Below, piece after piece: positions 54,686 through 64,000 of a stretch of 64,000 nucleotides of DNA. The notes beneath the pieces were generated by a model. It did no database searches. It was not told where the DNA came from and saw only the letters and a program-made list of their open reading frames with translations. This stretch comes from Fulvia fulva (lineage: Eukaryota > Ascomycota > Dothideomycetes > Mycosphaerellales > Mycosphaerellaceae). The stretch is from NCBI RefSeq assembly GCF_020509005.1, contig NC_063013.1, positions 744,001 to 808,000 of the forward strand, written 5' to 3'. Both the position numbers and the translations under genes were made by a program. Numbering within the stretch: the stretch's first letter is position 1; every line of letters starts with the position of its first letter.

Positions 54686-55111
54686 ATGCAACCAACCAAA
54701 CCAACCGAACCAACCCCACCACCAAAATCACACGAGCACACAGATTTCGTCTGAGTAGTCGCCGTCGAATGTCCATCACATGGCCCCGTGCAAGATCCTC
54801 CCAACAAGGAAGTGTACCAAGGCATCACGCAAGTATTTCGCGAGCCAGGGCCAGCCGTTGAGGAAGCTCATAGACTGTGGACGGCCCATACACGGAGTTC
54901 GACCACCGTAACGGGCAGACCTACACTGCAGGAGTTGTATCGTGATCCTCAGATTTATGACTCACGGGACATGCTGCCAGAGACGAACATTCACGGTTTG
55001 GCCCGTCTTGCGTATGTCTTGGAAGGGAATGCGAGGTTGCCAGCATGGGCGGATGATCCTTTTAGTCCGCAGCGGTGTGCGATTTGCGTCTATAGATCGG
55101 CGTTCTACTGA
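54686..55111 (+). CDS. Small hypothetical protein, probable two-exon gene
   Basis: The frame ending at 55111 has protein-like sequence (VYQGITQVFREPGPAVEEAHRLW, PTLQELYRDPQIYDSRD, a GLARLAYVLEGNARLPAW stretch, and QRCAICVY) but no ATG of its own upstream of the conserved-looking part. An upstream ATG at 54686 opens MQPTKPTEPTPPPKSHEHTDF, and a 60-bp intron (54749-54808, donor gtctga, acceptor caag) joins them in frame to 121 residues. The donor is weak, so the 5' end is uncertain. The Pro/Thr-rich start lies in a repeated ccaac tract. Confidence 0.4.
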
Positions 55112-55209
55112 GAGAGAGGAAAAGGAAGGGTTGCGGGTTTGATGGCTAGGACGTATATGGGCGAAGGTTTAGAATGATATTTTGTATGTGAAGTGTTCGT
55201 ACTAAATCT

Positions 55210-56881
55210 CTACTCAACATGCACCACCCTCCCAGCATCATCCATCTCCACCATAACCTTCCTGGTCGACGCCTTCCTCGGATTCCTCGCCTCAAAAATC
55301 TCCTTCAACTCCTCCAACGTCTTACCCGCCGTCTCCACGAAAAAAAAGTAAACAATAACCAACTCCACGCAAATCCAGCCAATATACACCAAATACAGCT
55401 TCCATCCAATTGTCGCGATGCCAACCGAGATGCCGTACGTATTGACCACCATGGCGACATTCAAGAACAAGAAGTTGAGACCACTGCCCTTGGCGCGTGT
55501 TCGGTTCTCGAGACATTCGACGGCGTATAGAGTCTGGAGTGGTGTCCAGCCCCAGGCGAAGCAGATGCCGAAGAGGTAGATGGAGACGATCGTGCCGTAG
55601 GCTAGATTCGATTTGGTTTCGGATGCGGCTGTGAAGGCGGTGAGGAGGACGTAGGAGACGAGGCCACCGGCGAGACCGGCGAGAAGCATCACTCTTCTTC
55701 CGAGACGGTCTAACAGAGTAGCTCCGTACATAGCGCCAAGCATGCTGAAGATAGGATTGATGGCGTTGATGAGGAGTTGTTTCGATGTGTCGTGGATTCC
55801 GGCGTTTGCCACCATCTGCGGCATGAAGTAGTTGACCACGTTGTTGCCGGACCACTGTCCGAAGAATGCCATGGCGATGACCATGTACAATCTGTAACGT
55901 GCTTGGCGGGTGTTGGCCAGTTCTCTGAAATCCCACCAGGGGTTGTCGTTTCGTGTGACTGCCATGTCCTCGCTGATCTCGTGGAGCTGCAGTTGGACGA
56001 TGGGGGCATTGGGGTCGTTATCGCCATGGTACTTTGCTAGGACCTTTATGGCGTCTTCTCGTCGATCCTTCATCAGCAGCCATCGGGGAGATTCTGGTTG
56101 CATGTTAGTATCCACTTTCGGGTACAAAGACCGTTGAGATCTCGGACTTACCTGGGAAGAACATGATCAATGCCATGACTACTGATGGCATACCACATTG
56201 AACCAGCGTGGGGGTCCTCCAAGACCAAGAGGAGTCAGGGAAATGAAGCTCTGTGCCATATGTGGTCCAGCCTGCCAAGATATTACCCAGCCACCAGAAG
56301 TTGTTATAGAACCCTGCCATTGTGCCTCGATATGCCGGATGAGCCAGCTCGACGGTATACGCAGGTCCAGCAGCCGATGCGATACTGGCTCCAAAGCCTA
56401 GAAGGAAACGACCACCGATGAACTGGCCCATGGTGTGAGCAGTTGTCTGCACCGCAGTCCCGACCAAAACCAGAAGGCATCCCACGAAAATGCAGACCCG
56501 GCGACCATAGCCATCTGCCAGGAAGCCACAGAATGGGAAGGCGGCAATCTGCCCGCAGTTATAGATGATGAAGATGATTCCAGTGGTGCTACCAGCGCCG
56601 TTTAGTCCGAACGTCTCTTGATAGCTCTTCATGGCGTTGATCGAGCCCATCAGAGAACTGTCGAAGCCATTCATCGTCGAGACCAGATAACCGATGCCCA
56701 TGATAGCATACAGCTGAATCATAGACCGACTCAAAAGTCTGGGCTTCTGAGCTTCGATGGCTTCCGTAAGTGCAACAGAATGCACTGCTGCTTCCTTGAC
56801 AGCTGGTCCCTTTTGGAGATCATCGTCGACGCTGTGGACATGTTGCGTTCCTGACATCTCTTTCTCGTCAATGGTGGTCAT
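55210..56881 (-). CDS. MFS sugar transporter (hexose/lactose permease type)
   Basis: Two exons (56881-56152 and 56093-55210; intron 58 bp with an ideal actaac branch site) give 537 residues. The sugar-porter family is shown by NGFDSSLMGSINAM near helix 1, GFLADGYGRR after helix 2, GRFLLGFGASIASAAGPAY in helices 4-5, the splice-formed PESPRWLL, FGQWSGNNVVNYF, LLDRLGRR and an ETAGKTLEELKEIFE tail in place of the usual PETKG. Twelve membrane helices fit. Close fungal relatives are annotated as lactose or galactoside permeases. It is divergent from the cytosolic beta-galactosidase, which supports a disaccharide as substrate by inference. Confidence 0.9.
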
Positions 56882-57893
56882 TGTAGGTGCTGGTCAGTAG
56901 TAAGAAGAGGAGATAGCTGATTTGCCTGTGGCATGGCCTGGCCACTACCTCTATATCTGCAGGCAGCATGGATCTTACGGGCGATCACCTTGATATCGCC
57001 AGTTCCCCTCCACATTCGCATGGCTTGTGCATGGCAAGGATTCTCAATGCGGTCCTGGAGGCTGGGGTTGGCACCTCGCACGCCACGAGACCACATCGCG
57101 ACCCGAGGTAAGTCATGCTAGCTTCCTTGGCTGGGCATGGTGCCGGAGAATCTTTCAATGGTAGTTGATGGCATTATCCCCAAAATGTTGACAGCAAAGC
57201 TTTTGCTCCATCTCGACCACATGTCGTAGGCTTCGTTTCGTGGGGTCACACTCTGCTGTTCTCGCTGTGGAACAATCGTCCAGTCCATGTCCTGCTTCGT
57301 TGTCCTGTTAGCATCGAATTGCTCTGTGTCTGTTGACAAGATACCAAGCACTCTGGGCCGACCTTGACCGCCAGATGCCTGGCATTGCTTGCCACCGTAC
57401 CGCAGGGCCAAGAGAAAGCAACGGAGGACATGCGAAGATGGTCCAGTCTTCGATTCTGCCCATTGGTCAGACAAGCGAGAACGTGGTCGGACTTGATTCG
57501 GCAACATGTCGACGGCCACGAGCACTATCGATGCTCACGACCCGCTCAAGCTCCAACAAGTCTTGTCTGGTAGACAATGTTACACCGGCTGCGGGATGTG
57601 GAGGACATATTGAGCATCGCATTGTAGACTCGGCGACGAAGGGGAGCCTTGAGAGACAGTGGGGAAGTCACGACAGAAGATGTGGCCCCCCGTACTAGGC
57701 ATTAAATGTCTTTCGAGCGACACGACGGCTCTAGCACGGCATAGCGACTACTTGCCAAACAGAAGCGTCCATCCTTCAGCGCGCGTCGCATCGCTCCGAC
57801 AAGCTTTGCCTGGTCCAACGCGCGCGAAGCACGCTCCACAGATCATAGTCGCTACTACTGTGGCAGTGAGACGGCCACCTCTTGACGGCCATC
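56882..57893. promoter_or_regulatory. Divergent control region, permease / beta-galactosidase
   Basis: This 1-kb region separates the two divergent ATGs. A common activator would be expected to bind here, but I did not find a clear CGG-N-CCG palindrome by eye. A 128-codon minus-strand frame (57504-57118) lies inside and looks like chance. Confidence 0.45.
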
Positions 57894-60800
57894 ATGGGTG
57901 AGATGGCACAAGAGGCCGACCGTCCTGACTGGGACAACCTCTCGCTCTTGCACCGCAACGCCTTGAAGCCTCGTGCCAACTTTCACCTGTACAGCACCGA
58001 AGACGATGCTCTCTCACGAGACGTCGCAAAGGCCAAAGCACAGTCTCTCGCAGGCACATGGAAGTTCCATCTCAGCGACAGCCCACCTAAGGCACCTGCT
58101 GGCTTCGAGAATGCGGCCTTTGATATCAATGACTGGAAGGACATCCAAGTGCCCGGAATGTGGCAACGGCAAGGACATGGCAGAGGACCACACTATACGA
58201 ACGTACAGTTTCCATTCTTCGTGGACCCCCCACATCCTCCGTACACCAACAATGAGTGTGGCTCTTACCGAACTACATTCCGTGTACCAGAAGTACTCAA
58301 AGATGATCAGCTAAGGCTCAGGTTCGAAGGTGTCGATTCAGGATTCCACGTCTGGGTCAATGGCCAAGAAGTTGGCTACAGCCAAGGCGCCAGGGACCCG
58401 TCCGAGTTCGACATCACAGGTTTGGTTGACATCACCGCCGAGAATACCTTGGCAGTACGAGTCTATCAATTCACAGATGGATCGTACATCGAAGACCAGG
58501 ACCAGTGGTGGCTCTCGGGTATCTTTCGAGACGTCTTCCTGCTGGGCTTCCCGAAGGAAGCTTGTCTAGAAGACTTGGACGTGCAGACCATATTGGACGA
58601 CGACTATCGGAACGCCACACTCAAAGTACAAGCCAAGGTGCACGGCACCGCTGAGGTACAGTTACGTTTATTGGATTCCAACAAGCAGGAAGTGGTATCT
58701 GCGTCGAAGAAAGCGTCCGGCGATGCAGGCCAAGTCGAGTGCTCCCTGCCCGTGGAGAACCCAAACAAGTGGACTGCTGAGACGCCCTACCTGTATAGTC
58801 TTGTGCTATCAGTCAACGGCAATCAGTACACTTCTCACCGTGTCGGTTTCCGCCAGGTCGAGCTCAAAGATGGCTTGATCAAGGTCAACGGAAAGCGAGT
58901 AGTGTTCAAAGGCGCGAATCGTCACGAGCATCATCCGCACCATGGACGCAGCGTGCCTTATGACTTCATGAAGAACGATCTCTTGCTCATGAAGACACAC
59001 AACCTCAATGCCATCAGAACAAGCCATCAGCCAAGCGATCCTCGGTTGTACGACCTATGTGATGAGCTTGGTATCTGGGTCATGGACGAGGCCGATGTCG
59101 AGTGCCACGGCTTCGAGACGATTGCCGATGCAGCACTCTCACCTGAAGATCAAACCCTACCGTTCTTCGAAAGACAAAAGCTCACACGAGCAGATGCCGC
59201 TAAGTGGACCTCTGACAACCCTGACTGGCAGCATGCATACCTCGACAGAGCACAGCAGCTTGTACATCGCGATAAGCTACACCCATCTGTGGTGATCTGG
59301 AGTCTGGGTAACGAAGCATTCTACGGTCGTCACCATACTGCAATGAGAGATTGGATCAAGTCGTACGACCCAACCAGGCTGATTCATTATGAGCCCGACC
59401 TTGAAGCACAGCATATGGACATGCATAGTCGCATGTACCCGCATATCGGTAACCCACCTCGGCACAACGACCCAGCATACGTTCAACACTGTACGCTGCG
59501 GACAAGTTTGCCCACATCTCTTTCACGTGAGACTACATGCTTACATATTCACAGATGATATCATCAAGTTCGCCCAAGATAAGTCGAAGAATAAGCCGCT
59601 CGTGCTGTGCGAGTTCATTCATGCTATGGGTACGGGACCAGGCAACATCAAGGAATACGTGGATGCGTTCTATGAGTATGAGAAACTTCAGGGCGGCTGG
59701 GTCTGGGAGTGGGCCAATCACGGGCTGCTCACGAAGACTAAAGACGGCAAAGAGTTCTATGGATATGGCGGCGACTTTGGTGACCATCCGAACGACTACA
59801 ACTTCGTCATGGATGGTGTTCTCAACTCGGATCACACTCCAAGAAGCGCTCTGATCGAGTACAAGAAGGCAGTGGAGCCAGTACAGCTTGTCTCTTCGAA
59901 CGACAAGGTTGCCAAGATCATCAACAGGCTAGACTTTACCACCTTGGACAGCCTTCGATGCAGATTCTCCGTGACACACGAGGGCCAGGAGAAGGTCGAA
60001 TCAGGCGAAGTCAGAATACCTGATGGTATTGGACCCGGACAGATAGGTAAGTGCGATGCCACTTCTTTCAGCTGTGCTGATGCGTTGTGTACTGACCATC
60101 GACAGCGAGCTTGGAGCTGCCGTCCATCTCCTCCGATCTTGGTTCTTCGGAAGTTCTCTTGGACCTGCAGTTCACCCTCAGAGAGGACGCTCCGTGGGTG
60201 AAGGCTGGCCACGAAGTTGTATGTGTCCATTCTCATCCGTTGTCCCAGAGCAACAGCATGTCTAACACGGTGTCCATAGGCACTCATCCAAGTACCACAT
60301 CGTCCAATCTCCAGCGTGTGCTTGCCGAGAACGAAAGACCAGCCAAAACTACAAGTCGAAAAGTCCTCGACTGTCCTCACGATCTCTAGCAAGCAGTCAA
60401 AGTGGGTGCTTGACGTAGTGCAAGGACACTTATCATCGTGGCACAAAGACGGCAAAGCTGTCATCACACAACCACTCGAGCCAACCTTTTACCGAGCTTT
60501 GACTGACAACGATGCCCCGCGAGACGGCAAAGAGTGGAAAGCCAAGTTCCTACACATGGCCACCATCCACACACGCTCGTCCAGCAGCCAAGCAAACACC
60601 GGCGGCACCTTCAGCATCACCTTCAAGCAAAAGTTCGCCCCTCCAGTCCTCTCCTGGAGCCTCAACCTCCAGACAGAATACCTCTTCTCCCCATCCGGCA
60701 CACTCCAAATCACCATCAAAGGCAACCCCCTTGGCCAGAACCTCCCCGCGACCCTCCCACGTATCGGCATAACCTTCGCCCTCCCCAACTCCTTCCAGTC

Positions 60801-61233
60801 CATAAAATGGTTCGGCCGCGGTCCCGGCGAAAGCTACACCGACATGAAACTCTCCCAACCCATCGGTCTGCACTCCGTCTCCTCCATCTCCTCCCTCTGG
60901 ACCGATCCCGAGTTCCCGCAAGAGTGCTCCAATCGCACTGATACGCGATGGCTTGAGATTTCGTCTCCTGAGACGAGCATTACGGCTCAGTTTCTTGAGA
61001 AGCCGGACGGCAAGGAGAGGCATCTTTTCGATTTCATGGCGAGTCATTATGGTGTGAGGGATATTGATGAGGCGCAGCATCCGTTTGAGTTGGAAGGTCA
61101 GAGGCAGGAGGATGTGGTTTTGAGGCTGGATAAGGCGCATCATGGGTTGGGGACTGGGTCTTGTGGGCCGAAGACGCTGGAGAAGTATGCGCTTAAGACG
61201 GAGCCTTTTGAGTTTAGTGTGGTGCTGTACTAG
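57894..61233 (+). CDS. Beta-galactosidase, glycoside hydrolase family 2 (LacZ/Lac4 type), cytosolic
   Basis: Four exons (57894-59448, 59555-60046, 60106-60218, 60280-61233; introns 106, 59 and 61 bp) give 1037 residues. The start is the ATG at 57894; the frame is open further up only through a TTG. Domains in order are the sugar-binding jelly roll (WKFHLSDSPP, VPGMWQRQG, YRTTFRVP, DQWWLSGIFRDVFL), an Ig-like domain, the TIM barrel (FKGANRHEHHPHHGR, ITSHQPSDPRLYDLCDELG-like), then the beta-galactosidase small-chain domain (WFGRGPGESYTDMK). The acid/base is Glu474 in SLGNEAF and the nucleophile Glu538 in LCEFIHAMG. There is no signal peptide, so lactose or galactosides would be hydrolysed inside the cell. 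With the divergent permease it resembles the Kluyveromyces LAC12-LAC4 arrangement. Confidence 0.94.
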
Positions 61234-61431
61234 GCAATTCGTCCTGAAGGAAAAGCAGGGGAGGCTAGTGGAGGCGGAGGATAGCTCTTCGACGATATAG
61301 CTAGAATGGTACACAACCACTGTGGTCAAACACTTCTGGTATCTTCCTGTCGTATCTATACTATCTATATACATCTCATCATCATGACACATCATCTCGT
61401 CGTAACCTCCACCCCATCGCGCACTTCACGT

Positions 61432-63181
61432 CTAGATATCCTCCTCATCGTCAACCACAATACTGTACTGTCCAGTCTCAGTATTGTTGGTAATATTACT
61501 CTGCTGAATCATGCCGCCCTTGAGACTCCCACTCTCCGCGATCCCACCAGCAATAGGCCTCTGCAGCGCATTTGCGCCACTCTTCACCGTGAAATTGACC
61601 AGTGAAATTTCGAGAGGGTTGCGGTTTACGATTGTTGGAAGACCAAAGAAGGATACATTAACTTCATCCTAGTTCAGGTGGAGCTCAAAGTAGCCACGAT
61701 AATACAGATCATTCCAATGCAGTTCCGGATTCGCCGCTTCGAGAATATCCGAGAAATCATTCGCAGACTTCTGCGTAATATTCTGACCATACGGACAAGG
61801 TGACGAAACAGCCGATCCAGCAAACTCCACACCTAGACTCCCTGCACCCGTATCTGCAGAATAATTCGCATGGCCTAACCATACGAGATCCGAGACCCAA
61901 GAGGCGTGCGAGTCGCCGCTGATGACGATGTTATTGCCGATGTTGTTTTGCGTTAGGAAGTTCAGGGTTCGGTTGCGGTTAGCTTGGTAGCCGTCCCAGG
62001 CGTCGTAGTCGAGGGGGTTGACGTTTCCGTAGGAGACGGATTCGTTGATTTTGGAGAAGACGGTTTGGGAGCTGATGATGCGCCAGCGGGCACCGCGTTG
62101 TGCGGAGGCGGAGATACGCCGCCGTCCATGACGAAGGATGCTTCGGTGTTGTTTAGCTCGGAGGCTCCGTCTCGGTATGTGTTGTCGGAGACTTCATGGT
62201 CACTGTGAGCGAAGGTTAGAACGTGAAATGCTATGTCTCAGAGGTAAGGGCTTCACTTACTCCCAGACCGGGATCCATGGGTACGTTTGGTGGGAGAGGA
62301 GAAGATCCTCGTCTGTTCTGTAAGTAGCCAGCCTCGCGCGGTAGTCGTACAGGGTGTAAATGATGTGCTCGGGCTTTGGCACACGTCCAATGCTCTGACC
62401 ATACCCATAATCTCCATCTCCAGCGTATTCGTAGATATAGTCTCCCAGATGAAGGACAAAATCGACCGAATCTTTACGAACTGGATTTCCGAAAGCGTTG
62501 AAGAAGCCAAATGGAAAGTTGCTACACGAGTAGACTGCCAGACCTACATTGCTAACGTAGTCTCCTGGGTTGGGAGTAGTCTTCGTGCGGCCGAGCGGGC
62601 TGGCCGTGCTGTTGCTTCCACAGACATTGAACTGGTAGTAGTATCGTGCCCACGAAGACAATCTGGTGGCTTCCACCTTGACCGTGTAGTCGATGTCACT
62701 GCTCGTATATGCTGTGCCGCTGCTCTCTACGTTCTTGAAGTCTGCCGTGCGGGCGACCTTGCATTCGACGCAGACGGGTGCGGTTGAGACTGTTACGTTG
62801 GGACCGTGGTTGTAGAGTGGGACGTAGCCGCTGACGGTGGAGTTGCTATTGACATCGTCGACCATGGGAGCTACCCGCGTCCAGAGGATGACCGAGTCTA
62901 TGAGGAAGGTGCTGTCAGCTGCTGCAACGCGCCGTACTGCAGAGTTCTGGAGCTTCGCGATCGATCTTACTTGGATATGGGTCGCCGGATGCTACGCCAT
63001 GGGTGAAGTTGAGCTGATCAGCCGTAAACTTCTTGTCTGGAGTGTTTCGCTTGTTGACTTTGCTGAGGGATATGCCTAAAGCTGGATGGTTCTCTGAAGG
63101 TGAGCGGTAGTTCAAGTTCTTGACCCAGCTTGCCGAAACAATGGCTGAGCAAGCCAGCACGGAAACGAGAGAGAACTTCAT
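61432..63181 (-). pseudogene. PhoD-type alkaline phosphatase, broken by internal deletion and a nonsense codon
   Basis: The 5' half is intact: a signal peptide (MKFSLVSVLACSAIVSAS), exon 1 to 62971, intron, and exon 2 62897-62261 with FTHGVASGDPYP/NSVILWTRVAPM, YSCSNFPFGFFNAF and LHLGDYIYEY. Then comes an intron and DDHEVSDNTYRDGASELNNTEASFVMDGG. Right after this, near 62085-62115, the sequence jumps to a region that lies about 75-90 residues further on in family members (WRIISSQTVFSK, then SYGNVNPLDYDAWDGYQANRN, ISGDSHASWVSDL) and in another frame. The missing piece includes the metal-site block with MLDTR. Further down, an in-frame TAG (near 61665) interrupts HLN-stop-DEVNV, where CAG (Gln) is likely, before the normal end at 61432. 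It was presumably a secreted phosphodiesterase/phosphatase and is now non-functional. Confidence 0.8.
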
Positions 63182-64000
63182 CTTGACAGTAGCCAGACGA
63201 GTGTACGAACTTCCTACCCCGAGAAGACATTTCGGGCGGGCAACAAGATCTTATGAACGCCTCAGAATGCGTAGGCAGCTTCCTTTCGCAGCTAGTCGCT
63301 CTCAGTCAGGTACAGACTCAGACTCACTGACGAAGCTCTCCCAAACAATCCAGGATGCCACCAATGCCGTCAATGGCACAGTCGCAGAGAGTTCAGGCAC
63401 GCGGGAACCAGGAGGCTGCTGTCCAATGACAAGCCTTGCATTCGACATGTTTCTGCAGAGCTTAGCAAGTCTTGTTGAGAGCTTGTTAGATAGCGATCTT
63501 GGCCGCATGGACGGGGCGTGAAAGTGGAGCTGTTCGCCGAGGGCTGAGAGTCGTGCACCATCTCTCGCTGGACACTGGATCGCTTGCAACAGCACACAAT
63601 GTTGGATCTGATCTAGGCTGTGAACGGCAGTTCGAAAGAGCAGAGGACTCGTGTCTCGTGTGAGCGTGGCAGTCGATGGGATAAGCGCACACATGTATGC
63701 ACGTGGCGATGCGTGAGAGAGCTTAGCCGCGTGCTCAGCTCAACGTCGATGGAAGGAAGAGCAGTGCTGCAATCATAACAGTCTGACCATGGACACACAG
63801 AAGCGCCTTGCGAGCCAGGGCCAAAAATCAAGGAGAGGATGATGGTATGGTACAGATCATGTCACCTTCTGTCTGATCCAGGTGGGCAAGCGCGACGCAT
63901 GAAAGAGACGAAAGTCTCGGCAAGCATCGAAACTCATGCATCGGTACAACACACCTTACTGCACTCATACCTCGATCCAAACCAAAGGAGCCAGAGTGCC
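63182..64000. other. Intergenic region to window end
   Basis: This is the promoter side of the PhoD pseudogene and 0.8 kb of sequence with only short, unsupported open frames on both strands. Confidence 0.4.

Noticed and set aside
57118..57525. Minus-strand frame of up to 135 codons between permease and beta-galactosidase
   Set aside because: Opens with GTG, no domain, and lies in a promoter region; length is compatible with chance.
60550..61395. 281-codon open frame on the minus strand
   Set aside because: Antisense to the last beta-galactosidase exon; low-complexity, no family features.
1..64000. tRNA, rRNA, snRNA or CRISPR loci
   Set aside because: I looked for a B-box (ggttcgan-type) with matching A-box, conserved U-snRNA blocks, and regularly spaced repeats, and saw none. 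Only a covariance-model scan would be decisive.

Overview
This is nuclear DNA of a filamentous ascomycete. The genes carry short GT-AG introns (mostly 43-75 bp, some 106-245 bp) and encode fungal-only families: an AspB-type septin, Exo70, a fungal eIF4B, Mss51, a Zn2Cys6-type regulator and a HET-family relic. Gene order is mixed on both strands. The left edge is transposon debris with the mutation pattern of repeat-induced point mutation (RIP). A Dothideomycete (Mycosphaerella-like) is my best guess from the style of the proteins, but this is inference only; I cannot name the species. I see no rRNA, tRNA or CRISPR.

Layout. 1-4.16 kb: a LINE reverse transcriptase relic and a pogo-type transposase relic, both full of TAG stops. 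4.2-7.4 kb: a decaying border zone with a truncated, frameshifted HET-family gene and an MFS drug-transporter gene with two frame breaks. 8.7-16.7 kb: housekeeping genes (septin, Exo70, cytosolic-PLA2-like lipase). 17.5-25.1 kb: an unknown multi-span membrane protein, an alpha/beta hydrolase, a secreted carboxylesterase and a Gln/Pro-rich protein. 25.2-34.1 kb: mitoribosomal uS4m, La protein, a disordered protein, a Tim17/22/23-type protein and eIF4B. 34.8-42.7 kb: a probable secreted-protein gene with stops, Mss51, and splicing factor RSE1/SF3B3. 42.7-55.1 kb: a gene-poor stretch with one tiny repeat-bearing ORF, a SAF-domain oxidoreductase, a transcription factor divergent from an NmrA-type reductase, and several small genes. 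55.2-63.2 kb: a sugar/lactose-type permease divergent from a cytosolic GH2 beta-galactosidase, which looks like a LAC12-LAC4-type module, then a PhoD-type phosphatase pseudogene.

Functional links: the permease/beta-galactosidase pair is the only clear pathway unit. The regulator/NmrA pair (228 bp apart, head to head) may be a second. The other genes are unrelated housekeeping loci, several in divergent pairs sharing short promoters (Tim17-type/eIF4B 279 bp, MSS51/RSE1 735 bp, uS4m/La 721 bp, Exo70/PLA2 597 bp).

No wholly new multi-gene system stands out. The most unusual signals are a 111-codon open extension directly in frame after the EXO70 stop, a signal-peptide gene interrupted by stops at 34.8-35.7 kb, a freshly broken PhoD gene, and several small genes that only appear once introns are resolved by hand. 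All splice sites were placed by eye from frame, GT/AG and family similarity.
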